From a bacterium (GTDB taxonomy: Bacteria > Electryoneota > AABM5-125-24 > Hatepunaeales > Hatepunaeaceae), in assembly GCA_021734165.1 (NCBI GenBank), contig JAIPJL010000010.1:1-47077 (forward strand): a stretch of DNA of 47,077 nucleotides, read 5' to 3'. The notes below the pieces were generated by a model, which ran no database searches, was not told the DNA's origin, and worked only from the letters and a program-made list of their open reading frames with translations. The position numbers were made by a program, and so were the translations under genes. Within the stretch, counting starts at the first letter, position 1, and the number at the start of each line of letters is the position of its first letter. Shown here one piece after another: positions 1-9,400 of this stretch.

Positions 1-225
1 AACGATACCGCCACGCTTGGCGATCTCCTGACCGACTTTGTAGCTGTTTTGCCAGCTTGTAGATTCCTCTCCCTTTGCATTTCCGCCGAATACAGCAATC
101 AAACGGCGGGGATTGTTTGAATCCTGCCCAAGCTGCAACGAGCGTTTTCTTCTGGCGTATATTCCCAGCCAGCTTTCATTGACTAAAGATACTTCTATAT
201 CTTTGAACTGTTCGGGTTTTTTCAA
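1..225 (-). CDS. LOG-family / Rossmann nucleotide-binding protein, N-terminal part, runs off window
   Basis: Reading the minus strand from about 240 to 1 gives an open frame with ...PRRLIAVFGGNAKGEES..., a basic segment followed by a beta strand and a glycine turn, then a helix (YKVGQEIAKRGGIV). This is the pattern of the first Rossmann beta-alpha unit in LOG / lysine-decarboxylase-like phosphoribohydrolases and TIGR00725-type proteins. The catalytic PGGxGTxxE motif would lie beyond the left edge, so function cannot be settled. An in-frame stop lies just upstream (TAA, 241-243 on the minus strand) and the only nearby start is a TTG at 225 without a clear ribosome-binding site, so the start is doubtful. 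A different frame upstream (about 239-312) also reads as protein-like and would join through a six-A run near 222-225, so a frameshift is possible. Confidence 0.5.
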   Translation of the reverse strand, partial: MKKPEQFKDIEVSLVNESWLGIYARRKRSLQLGQDSNNPRRLIAVFGGNAKGEESTSWQNSYKVGQEIAKRGGIV

Positions 226-533
226 TGTTGAACCAATCTGAATTTAATGCCAATTTGCAGTCAAGCGTCTCGTTAACTGCTTCAAATATGGCGTCAAACG
301 TGATGTTTTACGCCACATATAATTAACAACCGAAAACTAATTTATTGATATTTCACGCTCTACACAAAGAAAAAGACAGTAAAAATCTAATTCGTATAAA
401 TTACTTTATCTTAATGTCATTTTAACTTGACAAACATAACATAACTGAGGTCTGAAGTCAATATAACTATTCATTAACGGTTGTTATATTGTTACACTTG
501 ACAGAGCAATAAGATTTCCGTATTATTAATATC
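226..533. other. Spacer between divergent genes, no convincing gene
   Basis: About 300 bases, strongly A/T-rich from 320 onward. It should carry promoters for the leftward partial gene and for the rightward operon beginning at 534, but I see no clean promoter consensus. The 226-320 part may be the beginning of the leftward gene if that gene is frameshifted. Confidence 0.4.
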
Positions 534-1820
534 ATGATAAAATTCCTTAAGATATTTACAATCATTGCGCTGTTTAGTCTATCTGTGGTTAGTAGTTATG
601 CCTTAGGTCAACTAAAGCATTTTCCCAATCCGCACCGGTCCAGTGTCAACATGTCAATATTGATGCAAGAGATCAGCGGGATTGATGTTGCTGACAGCAG
701 TGAGATTGCAGTATTGACTCCTGATGGCATTGTTGCAGGAGCGACTGTTTTGATTATTGATGATAGACATCCACCTTGGGGAATGGCAGCTTGGACGGAT
801 GATAAGACGACTGACGAACTCGATGGTTTTGAAACAGGTGATACGATAAGATTCCTATTCTGGGATCCGATCAGTCAACGGGAGATTCCAGCGATTATTA
901 CCAATCTGGTAAACGGCGTCGAGCCTTATTTTATAGGTGATGGACTTCTTGTAGTAAAGTTAAATGTTGAACCACCTGAATTGGAGTGGACAGAGATACC
1001 TGAGGAAGTGATTGTAAATGCAGGTGAGTTAATTACTTTCACCGTAAGGGGTGAATCGCATCTGTACCTTGATGAATTGACTCTTAGCTATTCATCGGAT
1101 AATTTACCTCCGCAAGCCACATTTACTGATAGCGGCGACGGCAGCGGTGTTTTTAATTGGCAGACGGCAGTTACAGATTCCGGTTCTTATCAGGCTCTGT
1201 TTATTTTATTTAACGGCACACTTGAAATCCACGCCACAGTTCAGATCAGAGTTGTTGCGCCAAGTTCTCCGGAATGGATTGTCCCACCTCAGGATACTGA
1301 AGGAGAGGAAAGAGGAAGGATTCATTTCAGAATTGAAGGTACTGATATCAATGATGATAATCTTACGATTGAATATTGGTCTCCCAATATTCCATTTCCA
1401 GCGACATTTACAGATAGCGGTGATGGAATCGGCGTTTTTAATTGGCAGACAACAATATTTGATGCAGGGATTTATACCGCAGAGTTTACTTTATCAGACG
1501 GCATTTATAATCTAATAACAACGATTGAAATTACAATCACTGAGGGCATTATAACAGGTGATCCTTATGAACTGAGTAGCCCTGTTCCTAATCCTTTTAA
1601 TAGTTCAGCAAGTGTTCATTATAAAATGCCTGTTGATAAAGAACACAGACTAATAGCTTTTGATTCATCAGGAAGAAAAATCAGACTGATCAGCGAAGGG
1701 TATAAACAAGGGGAGTACAACGTACAATTCAATAGCGATGATTTCTCAAGTGGATTATACATTTTCATGTTGGAGGTCGGTTTGAAGAAGCAGTATTCAT
1801 CCGGTATAGCACTGAAGTGA
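534..1820 (+). CDS. Secreted Ig-like repeat protein with type IX-like C-terminal sorting domain
   Basis: 428 residues. An N-terminal signal peptide (about 1-24, hydrophobic IIALFSLSVVSSYA) is followed by an unassigned beta-rich region to about 145. Two homologous Ig/cadherin-like modules follow (about 148-240 and 244-335); each carries a near-identical TFTDSGDGxGVFNWQT core. The last ~80 residues begin SPVPNPFNSSASVHYKM and end with SSGLYIFMLEVG, the signature of FCB-group secretion sorting domains used by the type IX pathway (family knowledge). Likely exported and anchored at the surface; ligand unknown. It starts a rightward run of five closely spaced genes. No clear Shine-Dalgarno sequence precedes the ATG, common in this group. 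Confidence 0.8.
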   Translation: MIKFLKIFTIIALFSLSVVSSYALGQLKHFPNPHRSSVNMSILMQEISGIDVADSSEIAVLTPDGIVAGATVLIIDDRHPPWGMAAWTDDKTTDELDGFETGDTIRFLFWDPISQREIPAIITNLVNGVEPYFIGDGLLVVKLNVEPPELEWTEIPEEVIVNAGELITFTVRGESHLYLDELTLSYSSDNLPPQATFTDSGDGSGVFNWQTAVTDSGSYQALFILFNGTLEIHATVQIRVVAPSSPEWIVPPQDTEGEERGRIHFRIEGTDINDDNLTIEYWSPNIPFPATFTDSGDGIGVFNWQTTIFDAGIYTAEFTLSDGIYNLITTIEITITEGIITGDPYELSSPVPNPFNSSASVHYKMPVDKEHRLIAFDSSGRKIRLISEGYKQGEYNVQFNSDDFSSGLYIFMLEVGLKKQYSSGIALK

Positions 1821-1824
1821 TGAT

Positions 1825-2370
1825 TTGAAAAAGATACTGAAACCTAAACGATTATCCCGTAAGATTATCCATGAAAGCTCGATAGTAAACCTTTACAGTG
1901 ATAAGGTTATTTTCCCCGGTGGAAGAATTGCTGATCCACATTATTCTATTGAGATCGGGATTGGGGGTGTTGGAATACTAATTGAAAATGAGCAAAATGA
2001 AATATTGATGATCAGGTCTTACCGTTACACTACTTCATCGATTGAATGGGAAATCCCTGGCGGCAGGATGGATGATGGTGAGACAATACTTGAAACGGCT
2101 GAAAGAGAGGCACTTGAGGAAACTGGATATACAACCAAGAATCATAGATTAATTAAATCTTACAATCCGATAATAGGCATTTCAGATCATAGATTTCATA
2201 TCGTTCACTGCCAAGCTGTTGAACGGATTTCCGATTTTGATGTAAATGAAGTTGCTGAGGTTGTCTCGCTAACTCGCGAAAAGGCATTAGAGATGATAGA
2301 ACTTAACCAGATCAATGATGGACTCAGCTTAAACGCTTTACTGTTGTTATTGAATGGAATGGTTCATTAA
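1825..2370 (+). CDS. NUDIX hydrolase (ADP-ribose pyrophosphatase-like)
   Basis: 181 residues. A complete Nudix box lies at about 80-102: glycine, five residues, E, seven residues, then REALEETGY, matching GX5EX7REUXEEXGU, so the metal-binding glutamates are present. Length and the N-terminal beta region before the box fit the ADP-ribose / nucleoside-diphosphate-sugar pyrophosphatase branch, which hydrolyses X-linked nucleoside diphosphates; the exact substrate is not readable. The start is a TTG four bases after the preceding stop, so it is probably co-transcribed with the upstream surface-protein gene. Its role among envelope genes is unclear. Confidence 0.85.
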   Translation: MKKILKPKRLSRKIIHESSIVNLYSDKVIFPGGRIADPHYSIEIGIGGVGILIENEQNEILMIRSYRYTTSSIEWEIPGGRMDDGETILETAEREALEETGYTTKNHRLIKSYNPIIGISDHRFHIVHCQAVERISDFDVNEVAEVVSLTREKALEMIELNQINDGLSLNALLLLLNGMVH

Positions 2371-2382
2371 ACGGGTGAAAAC

Positions 2383-3390
2383 ATGTTAAAATTTCAAAAA
2401 TCCGATTTATACTTAGTTTTTCTGTCAATGATCATTCTGGTCATTGTACCATCAGTACATGCAGAATCCGACCATTTCGATCTGGCGCTCTGGAATTATG
2501 GATTCAGTTTTGGCAATTCAAAAGGCATTAACGGGATCAGGATTAACACAATAGATGAAGGGCTTGAGTGCGTCAATGGTTTGAACCTTACGCTGTGGAA
2601 ACCTAAAGACAATCCTGATGCTGTTATTAATGGTATGGCTTTGGGTATTGTCGGTCCACAAGCTGGCAGCGCTATTAATGGGATAGCTGTGGGATTAGTT
2701 GGAGTTGAAGGTGGAAAAATAAATGGCATTTCAGCAGCTCCTGTGGGGATAGCTTCTGATGAGGTAAATGGGTTGGGAATAAGTGGTATCGGTATAGCAT
2801 CTGATAGAGTTAACGGTATTTCGCTTGCGTTGATTGGAATAGCTTGTGATAAACTAAGCGGTTTTAGCTTCGGTGGTATTGGTGTAGCCTGCGATGATTT
2901 TGCAGGAATAGGAATAGGAGGTGTTGGAATTGCCACTTCGGATGCAAAAGGTTTTTTATTTGGCGGTATTGGAACTGTGTGTGATGATTTAGATGGGGTT
3001 GCTTGTGGTTTAGTTGGAGTAGCAGGTAATGATATCAAAGGATTTCTCTTTGGTGGTGTGGGAGTTGCCGCTGATAGGATTGAGGGTATCTGCTTAAGCG
3101 GGATTGCTTTTGGTTGTGAAGAGATGCACGGCCTTTGTATTGTAGGTATAGGCGCAGGCGCTGATAAATTTAATGGAGTGGCTTTGACGACATGCGGATT
3201 AAAATGTCATGATTTAACCGGTTTTGGAGTTGGTGGATATACGCGGGTTAAGGGTGTACAAAAAGGAGTCACCATTGGAATATTAAATCACGCAAATGAA
3301 CTCCATGGATTCCAGATCGGTGTAATCAATATAGCACGTAACAACTCGTTGTTAACGAGAGTTCTGCCCATTATCAACATGAACATCTAA
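2383..3390 (+). CDS. LA_2272-type surface repeat protein (15-residue glycine repeats)
   Basis: 335 residues with a signal peptide (about 1-27, ending SVHA). From about residue 80 to 285 the sequence is about thirteen tandem units of 15 residues with pattern xxGhxhxGhGhAxDx (for example VNGLGISGIGIASDR), followed by a tail with GFQIGVINIARNN and RVLPIINMN. That repeat and tail match the LA_2272 family of leptospiral and other surface repeat proteins as I know it. Strict periodicity with glycines at fixed positions suggests a beta-solenoid or beta-barrel-like stacked sheet. Several units carry cysteine at the same repeat position (CDK, CDD, CDD, CEE, CHD). Function is unknown; likely outer-membrane or periplasmic. 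Confidence 0.75.
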   Translation: MLKFQKSDLYLVFLSMIILVIVPSVHAESDHFDLALWNYGFSFGNSKGINGIRINTIDEGLECVNGLNLTLWKPKDNPDAVINGMALGIVGPQAGSAINGIAVGLVGVEGGKINGISAAPVGIASDEVNGLGISGIGIASDRVNGISLALIGIACDKLSGFSFGGIGVACDDFAGIGIGGVGIATSDAKGFLFGGIGTVCDDLDGVACGLVGVAGNDIKGFLFGGVGVAADRIEGICLSGIAFGCEEMHGLCIVGIGAGADKFNGVALTTCGLKCHDLTGFGVGGYTRVKGVQKGVTIGILNHANELHGFQIGVINIARNNSLLTRVLPIINMNI

Positions 3391-3424
3391 TTGTTCAAAT
3401 CCTGAAATTAAAGTAGAGAATCCC

Positions 3425-4048
3425 ATGAAAAAAACAACAACAAACATTCTCACAGTTGTTCTCCTTGCATCTTGGATTCTATTAACCGGTTGCGCATCAA
3501 CAGGTTTAACGACAATTCCTCCACGCAACTATCCGGATACAAAGAATTTTCCGATTTATGTAACCACATCGGACACAGTAACATTGATTCGTTTTGATCC
3601 GGATCGTCCGAAATTCTTCCAATCCAAGCTCGACAAAACACCGATTAAGGAATATCTATTCTTCAGTGATACGCTTCACATCGAATTTGAGCAATTGACA
3701 AGTCTTATGCCTGTTTCGGTAATAGATAAAGTTGAGTTTCAGGGAATTAACGATCCGTTTGTGGGTCCGGTAAGTGAGAATGAGCTAAACATATACAGAC
3801 AAAACAGACGATTTTTATATGGTTTACTCGGTGGTTTGGTTGGAAATATTGCCGGCTATGCGATCGGATCATATTTAGGTGATGCTGTCGAGGAGAGTAA
3901 TCCGGATATAGCGCCGTTTGTATATATGAGCAGTTGGCTGACTGGAACGGCAGGAGGCGCTTTGCTGAGTTATAACATCGGTTATACACTTGATAACATG
4001 TATGCCTTGGACAAAATACGACTCAAAAGAATGGAAACAGGGAAGTGA
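3425..4048 (+). CDS. Lipoprotein with glycine-rich membrane-like segments
   Basis: 207 residues. A lipoprotein signal peptide has the lipobox LTGC at about 20-23. The first half is a small beta-rich domain (YVTTSDTVTLIRFD...). Residues about 135-195 contain two hydrophobic glycine-zipper-like segments (LLGGLVGNIAGYAIGSYLG and WLTGTAGGALLSYNIGYTL) separated by an acidic loop. The arrangement resembles small outer-membrane-associated lipoproteins with glycine-zipper hairpins, but I do not recognise a named family. Its stop overlaps the GTG start of the next lipoprotein gene by four bases, so the two are probably translationally coupled. Confidence 0.7.
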   Translation: MKKTTTNILTVVLLASWILLTGCASTGLTTIPPRNYPDTKNFPIYVTTSDTVTLIRFDPDRPKFFQSKLDKTPIKEYLFFSDTLHIEFEQLTSLMPVSVIDKVEFQGINDPFVGPVSENELNIYRQNRRFLYGLLGGLVGNIAGYAIGSYLGDAVEESNPDIAPFVYMSSWLTGTAGGALLSYNIGYTLDNMYALDKIRLKRMETGK

Positions 4049-4770
4049 AGACTTTACTGAAATGCTATTCTTTTCGACAAATTTCGAGTTGGAGAAAAAC
4101 ACTATTTTCATTTTTATTACTATCGTATTTTATCGGATGTAACTTTAATGAAAGTTCACCATCAGGACCGTCAAATAATGACGTCACAGCATTAGATTTG
4201 CTGCCTGTTGCGGTAGGTAATCGCTGGTGTGTGGAAGGAAGTCAGAACGGAGTTGTTCAAGGTTATGAAACTCGTGAAGTGATCAAAGATACACTTGTTA
4301 ACGGCAGGCAGTGTTTTGAAGTGCAATTTACCTGGGATAATATTAATCCTGAAAGGAGCTTTGGGCATACGTGGTTTTATTCGCTTGGTGACAGCAATAT
4401 ATTTCGAATGAAACCAAGTTGGCAAAGCTGGTCTGAATTTCCTGAGTTCAAGAATTTTCCTAATGCATTAATTGGAGATACAATTCATATTGAAGAGTAT
4501 AATGACGCCGATTACATGGCAAGACGTATATATACAGTCTATGACAAAAATGCCTCTAAAAACGTAAAAGCAGGATTATTTAATAACTGCTATGTAATTA
4601 AATATGACTTTATATATACTAACTTCGGTGAACTTGACAGGCATGAGGTATATATTGATTACTATGCACCTGATGTAGGATTTATCTGGGAAAAAGATTC
4701 ATGTTATTATTCTAACGGTGAATCTGAAATCTGGATTTGGGATTTAATTGAATACGATGTTAACCTTTAA
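4045..4770 (+). CDS. Lipoprotein, hypothetical
   Basis: 241 residues from a GTG start that overlaps the upstream stop as GTGA. The N-terminus is basic then hydrophobic (LFSFLLLSYFIGC), giving a lipobox cysteine at about residue 32, followed by a Ser/Pro/Gly/Asn linker. The mature part has LLPVAVGNRWCVEG and later aromatic-rich beta strands ending YYAPDVGFIWEKD, a pattern I associate with small extracellular lipoproteins of the FCB group that have no known function. A nearer ATG is absent, so the GTG is preferred. It converges with the epimerase gene on the other strand and overlaps its end by four bases. Confidence 0.7.
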   Translation: MKTLLKCYSFRQISSWRKTLFSFLLLSYFIGCNFNESSPSGPSNNDVTALDLLPVAVGNRWCVEGSQNGVVQGYETREVIKDTLVNGRQCFEVQFTWDNINPERSFGHTWFYSLGDSNIFRMKPSWQSWSEFPEFKNFPNALIGDTIHIEEYNDADYMARRIYTVYDKNASKNVKAGLFNNCYVIKYDFIYTNFGELDRHEVYIDYYAPDVGFIWEKDSCYYSNGESEIWIWDLIEYDVNL

Positions 4771-5792
4771 ATGACATTATAGTATTCTTTATACCATGTT
4801 ATGAAGTTAGGTATTCCTTCCTCAATAGATGTACTTGGCTTGAAACCCACATCCTTAGAAATATCATCAATATCAGCATAAGTAGCTTCAACATCACCTG
4901 TTTGCACCGGTTTATATTCAATTATAGCTTTTTTGCCGAGAGCATTCTCAATCACTCTAATAAAATCCAAAAGTTTAACAGATTGGTTATTGCCAATGTT
5001 AAAAATCCTATAAGGCGCCCAACTTGTAGCAGGATCAGGATTGTTAGCGTCCCAAATGGTGTTATTTTTAGGTATTAGATATGTTAAGCGTACAATGCCA
5101 TCGATAACATCATCAATGTAAGTAAAGTCCCTGAACATCTCACCGTTGTTATAAACCGGCATAACCTCACCTTTGAGAATAGCCTTTGTAAAAGTAAAAT
5201 AAGCCATATCCGGGCGCCCCCAAGGACCGTAAACCGTAAAGAATCTTAAGCCTGTTGTTGGCAATCCCCAAGTATAGGAATATACATGAGCGAGAAGTTC
5301 GTTGGATTTTTTTGTTGCTGCATACAAAGAAATCGGATGATCGACATTATCATGTACTGAGTAGGGGAGTCTTGTATTTCCGCCGTAAACAGAACTGGAA
5401 GAAGCATAAAGCAGATGTGGGCAATGAACGTCTTTAGCGAGTTCAAGCAGATTATAGAAACCGATTATGTTACTCTGAATGTAACTGTCGGGATTTTTTA
5501 ATCCATAACGAACACCTGCCTGAGCGGCAAGGTTTATAATTATATCCTCTGAACCTATTTTTTCGGCTGTAAAAACATCGGTCAAGGCATTTTTATCAGC
5601 AAGATCGCATTTATAAAAATGAAAATTCGGATACTTTCTAAGCAAATCAAGTCGATCATTTTTAAGATTAACGTCATAGTAATCGTTTAGATTATCCAGA
5701 CTTACAATCTGATTTCCCTCCTTCAGGAATTTATAACTTAGATGAAAGCCTATGAAACCGGCGCCACCTGTGATTAAATAGCGTTTTGACAT
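4767..5792 (-). CDS. NAD-dependent epimerase, UDP-glucuronate 4-epimerase-like
   Basis: 341 residues, an extended short-chain dehydrogenase/reductase. The N-terminal TGGAGFIG is the NAD-binding glycine motif, followed by SLDNLNDYYDVNLKNDRL, characteristic of UDP-glucuronate 4-epimerases (CapI/LspL type). The catalytic YxxxK is seen as YAATK with an upstream SSSSVYG segment. FTVYGPWGRPDMA and a late FNIGNN are sugar-nucleotide epimerase motifs. Predicted reaction: UDP-glucuronate to UDP-galacturonate for capsule, O-antigen or exopolysaccharide. It lies five bases after the beta-helix gene and probably shares its transcript. Substrate assignment is by motif only. Confidence 0.85.
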   Translation of the reverse strand: MSKRYLITGGAGFIGFHLSYKFLKEGNQIVSLDNLNDYYDVNLKNDRLDLLRKYPNFHFYKCDLADKNALTDVFTAEKIGSEDIIINLAAQAGVRYGLKNPDSYIQSNIIGFYNLLELAKDVHCPHLLYASSSSVYGGNTRLPYSVHDNVDHPISLYAATKKSNELLAHVYSYTWGLPTTGLRFFTVYGPWGRPDMAYFTFTKAILKGEVMPVYNNGEMFRDFTYIDDVIDGIVRLTYLIPKNNTIWDANNPDPATSWAPYRIFNIGNNQSVKLLDFIRVIENALGKKAIIEYKPVQTGDVEATYADIDDISKDVGFKPSTSIEEGIPNFITWYKEYYNVI

Positions 5793-5797
5793 TTCTT

Positions 5798-8560
5798 TTA
5801 TTTAATTACTGTAAATGGTTGAACAACATGATCCTTAGCTGTTTCGAGTCTGATCCAATATGAACCTGAAGGCAGCATCTTGGCGTCAAGATTTGTCTGA
5901 TGAAAACCTGCCTGAGCGAAGCCGGATGCTATATTCTTAATAGTTCGACCGGACTGATCTACAATTAATAATTTATAATCGGTTGGCTGAACTAACTGGA
6001 AGCTTAGCCTGCATGAATTATTAAATGGGTTAGGGTAAACCGGATCAAGCTGGCAATTTTCGGGAAACGCTTTTTCTTTTCCACTAATACCGCTTGTTGT
6101 TTCGAGTTGGGTATAGACTAATTTATCATCTCCGTTACCGTTGACAGACAGACAGAATAAAGATTCGTACGCTCCAACCGGTATTTGATTACCAACAAAG
6201 GTTATTTCCCATTCGGTTTCTTCTCCTGGCATAAGAAGTCTTTCTTCAGGTCTGATGTCTAACCAGGCAGTATAGAGATCGCTTACAAAGAGCATATCGT
6301 TATCGCCACCTTCACCTCGCCAAATACCGACCAGACTTCCTCGCCCCGCTTCCCAATCTTGAGTGATCTCAATTCCTCCAATAGTGTAGCTATCATCAAG
6401 TGCATTGAGCTGATAGAGAGGAATGATTAACTCATCATCCGGTATGATTAGTGACATTATATTGTCTTCGCTGACCGTATATAATGCTCGAGAGTTCCAC
6501 TTAACTCCAAGATTTGTAATGGATTGATGAGTTTCTAATCTTCCTCTTTCCCACATGTCGGAATCTATACGTATAATGAGACCTTCTTCATCAGCGACGT
6601 AGTAGTCGAGAAAGCTATAGGGATGGAATATATCAGCCCCAATTGCAGTGTAGTTACGAATGTCATCTGGGCCACTATAACGATCACCATATTCACCGTC
6701 GGTTGTAAATTCATAAATGTAATTATCGTAACCTCCGTATAACATACTTGATCCGTCACTGGCAAGGTCGAAGAAGCCGTTTCCTCCCGGATTACCCGGT
6801 TGAGAGAAATCACCCTGATAGGCTAGGTTACGACTTACTTGATAAACCATGTTTGCTTCGCCGTTAGCAGTACCCGTAATGTAAAAATTATCCTCGGTAA
6901 ATGCTGCTCCGTTGATTTCTGAATCCGCTGTTATTGAAGTAATATCGGTTAAAAGTTCATACTCACTTGCTGTCCATTTATCCATGGGAGTTATATAGAC
7001 AGGAACTCTTGTATTATTAGTAAATCGAAGTGTCTGTGTTTCGCTGGGATTCTCTTCAATAAGCAATGAACTGCTTAAAGTGTCTGTCTGTAATCCTTCT
7101 ATTACGTTTTGAGGGTAATACATCCAGCCCCTATCATTGCGGGTTTCATCCGGATCATTATCCAATTCACCATCACCGTTATCTATACAAGAAGAGTTTC
7201 CGTTTAGTAGAAACCAAGTTGAGTCTGATCCATAAAATTGAGGATCATCGGTAGTGTTACCGTTTCCTTCAAACGCGTGCTTCACATTGCTGTTAATAAC
7301 ATTCAGAACTCCAGCGCCGGCAAAATAAGGTTCCTCATCCCATAAGATACAGCTGTTTAAAACCACTCTCGCATTACCTCTTAGATCAGCCGTGTTTGCG
7401 CTTGGATTAATGCCTATATCAGCATTATTTATAAAAGTACAGTTATTAAGCGTCACTGGTGTATTGCCTAAATCGTCTGATGTGGCTATAACACCGCCTC
7501 CCCCAGTATCTCCCTCGCCGGTTGCTCCGTTGCGTTGAAAAAGATTGTGATGGATATTTGCGCGGAAGGTTTCTTTGAAGTAAAAAACACCACCTCTATC
7601 CGCATTATTCTGGGTAAAGCGATTATAACGCATTTCCGGTTGTGCTGATCCTCGAATATATACCGCGCCACCAATTTGATAACCGACTCTGGCGGCATTC
7701 TGGTCAAACCAGCTCCATTCTATTAGCGGTTCTGTATTTTCAGCATTTATATATACTGCGCCTCCGGCTTCAGCAGTGTTGCTTAGAAATATACAGTTAA
7801 TAATGTGTGGACTTGATCCGTTATTAATGTTCATAGCGCCGCCTGAATCTTCAGTATGATTTGCAATAAATACACAACCATCAATATCTGGGGAAGATTG
7901 TCCGTAAAAGTACATTCCACCAGCGCCGCTAACAGCCTCATTATTACTAATAATACAATTAATGAAATGACCTGAGGATCCATAAGCAAAGCCAATGCCT
8001 CCGGCATTTTCCTGGGCGCTATTATCTGAAATAACACATGACTCAAATGTTGGACTACTATTCCAGATGCAGACACCGGCGCCAAAAGCCCTACAGTATC
8101 CGTCTGAAACTCTAGAGTTTTGAATGGTAATATCACCACCGCTTATAAACATATTCCCACCACAGGAAACTGAATCTAACCCACTACCGTCACTCGCTGC
8201 TCTTCCGCCTGTGATAACACAATAGTTTAGGATTGTGCCCTCTTCAGCATCTCTGAAAGCAAGCCCGCCGGATCCTTGACGCGCGTTATACATAAACCGG
8301 ATCGAGTCTCTTGCAGTTCCTTCGGCAATTAGCAATCCATGAATGATTAAATGATGGTTTTGATTAATCAAAATCCGAACTCCGGGTTCAATCTGAAGAG
8401 TATCTCTGTCATATATGATCGCATCACGAGTAGTGGTGTAAGGACTGCCTTCAATACTAAAGACGCCTTCAATTGCGCCTCCGATTTCAGTGTCTGCGAT
8501 AACAATTGTTGCAGTAAATACTGCAATAATTATGACTAAAACTAAACGATCAAACTTCAT
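5798..8560 (-). CDS. Secreted right-handed beta-helix protein with type IX-like sorting domain
   Basis: About 920 residues from the ATG at 8560, which has a GGGAG ribosome-binding site six bases upstream; a TTG twelve bases earlier is possible but less likely. After a signal peptide (LVIIIAVFTATIVIA), residues about 60-430 contain repeats of the form GGAxxhxxxSxPxhxxChFxxN, the parallel beta-helix / polymorphic outer-membrane protein pattern. The middle region (about 510-760) is unassigned and beta-rich. The end has PVYPNPFNNSCRLSF and LPSGSYWIRLE, the usual sorting-domain signature. Likely a large surface protein or carbohydrate-binding adhesin; no polysaccharide lyase active site could be identified. 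It is followed by the epimerase gene. Confidence 0.8.
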   Translation of the reverse strand: MKFDRLVLVIIIAVFTATIVIADTEIGGAIEGVFSIEGSPYTTTRDAIIYDRDTLQIEPGVRILINQNHHLIIHGLLIAEGTARDSIRFMYNARQGSGGLAFRDAEEGTILNYCVITGGRAASDGSGLDSVSCGGNMFISGGDITIQNSRVSDGYCRAFGAGVCIWNSSPTFESCVISDNSAQENAGGIGFAYGSSGHFINCIISNNEAVSGAGGMYFYGQSSPDIDGCVFIANHTEDSGGAMNINNGSSPHIINCIFLSNTAEAGGAVYINAENTEPLIEWSWFDQNAARVGYQIGGAVYIRGSAQPEMRYNRFTQNNADRGGVFYFKETFRANIHHNLFQRNGATGEGDTGGGGVIATSDDLGNTPVTLNNCTFINNADIGINPSANTADLRGNARVVLNSCILWDEEPYFAGAGVLNVINSNVKHAFEGNGNTTDDPQFYGSDSTWFLLNGNSSCIDNGDGELDNDPDETRNDRGWMYYPQNVIEGLQTDTLSSSLLIEENPSETQTLRFTNNTRVPVYITPMDKWTASEYELLTDITSITADSEINGAAFTEDNFYITGTANGEANMVYQVSRNLAYQGDFSQPGNPGGNGFFDLASDGSSMLYGGYDNYIYEFTTDGEYGDRYSGPDDIRNYTAIGADIFHPYSFLDYYVADEEGLIIRIDSDMWERGRLETHQSITNLGVKWNSRALYTVSEDNIMSLIIPDDELIIPLYQLNALDDSYTIGGIEITQDWEAGRGSLVGIWRGEGGDNDMLFVSDLYTAWLDIRPEERLLMPGEETEWEITFVGNQIPVGAYESLFCLSVNGNGDDKLVYTQLETTSGISGKEKAFPENCQLDPVYPNPFNNSCRLSFQLVQPTDYKLLIVDQSGRTIKNIASGFAQAGFHQTNLDAKMLPSGSYWIRLETAKDHVVQPFTVIK

Positions 8561-8599
8561 TACGGCTCCCAAGTCAACTTACTTTTTACTTCGATTTTT

Positions 8600-9400
8600 T
8601 TACTTACTGATAGTTGTTTCCTGCATATTCTCAAACCTGTCAAGCATTTTTAATGCCGGCATTTTACTCACGCTTGGATTATGGTGGCGCATATATCGTT
8701 CCAACGTTTTTGTAATTTCAACCCTAGCTTTATTACTGACTTTTAAACGCGTAATAGTATTATGGTTGCCATTGGTTAGCTGGCGCAGAATGCTCACACT
8801 TTCGCCTGAGATATTTATATTTGAGTCTGAATCGGGTTGACAATCTCTACAGCAAATTGCTCCGGCGTCAAGTAAAAGTGAATTATATAACCCGAGTGTT
8901 GATGGTTTCATGCAGATCGGACATATCACTGGATCTATTGCGAAACCTATTGATCTAAGCAGAGATAATTGAAACACCCATAGGATAATTCTGGAATCAA
9001 TCGTTTCTTCCTCAAATCTGGTTAATGTGTTGACTGCCGCATTAAAAACATCCGGATCCACCTCACCTTCCGTAAATGAGTGATTAAGCATTTCGGCAAT
9101 CGCAGTAGCATATCCGGTAAGGGTAAGGTTGCTTTTAATATGGGGGAAATGTTTAATTAAAGTTACATTTCCGAGTGTTTGAACAGACCTTGATGGTTTG
9201 AAATAGATTATTGCCTCAATGTGGTTAAGCGTTTCAATGTTTCCACCAACAGCGCTTGATTTAGCGCGTCTTGCTCCTTTGGCAATTACCGTAATTTTAC
9301 CATTTTTCATCGTGAACAATGTCGCAATTCTTGAGGTTTCACCATGTCTGATCGAACGAATTACAATTGCTTCGTCCTTGATCTGTCCTGTACCGCTCAT
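8600..9400 (-). CDS. recO: DNA repair protein RecO
   Basis: 266 residues. The N-terminal OB fold has the RecO opening pattern (DEAIVIRSIRHGETSRIATLFTM... then GKITVIAKGARR), followed by an all-helical region and a four-cysteine zinc site (CPIC at about 158-161 and CCRDC near 181-185). RecO acts in RecF-pathway recombination, helping load RecA on SSB-coated single-stranded DNA. Length is slightly above the usual ~240-250. It sits 39 bases upstream of the beta-helix gene on the same strand, a placement that looks incidental. Confidence 0.9.
   Translation of the reverse strand: MSGTGQIKDEAIVIRSIRHGETSRIATLFTMKNGKITVIAKGARRAKSSAVGGNIETLNHIEAIIYFKPSRSVQTLGNVTLIKHFPHIKSNLTLTGYATAIAEMLNHSFTEGEVDPDVFNAAVNTLTRFEEETIDSRIILWVFQLSLLRSIGFAIDPVICPICMKPSTLGLYNSLLLDAGAICCRDCQPDSDSNINISGESVSILRQLTNGNHNTITRLKVSNKARVEITKTLERYMRHHNPSVSKMPALKMLDRFENMQETTISK

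Noticed and set aside
2496-3038. Long open frame on the minus strand opposite the 15-residue-repeat gene
   Set aside because: It is a by-product of the glycine-rich periodic codons on the plus strand, giving proline-rich nonsense; no start signal or recognisable motif.
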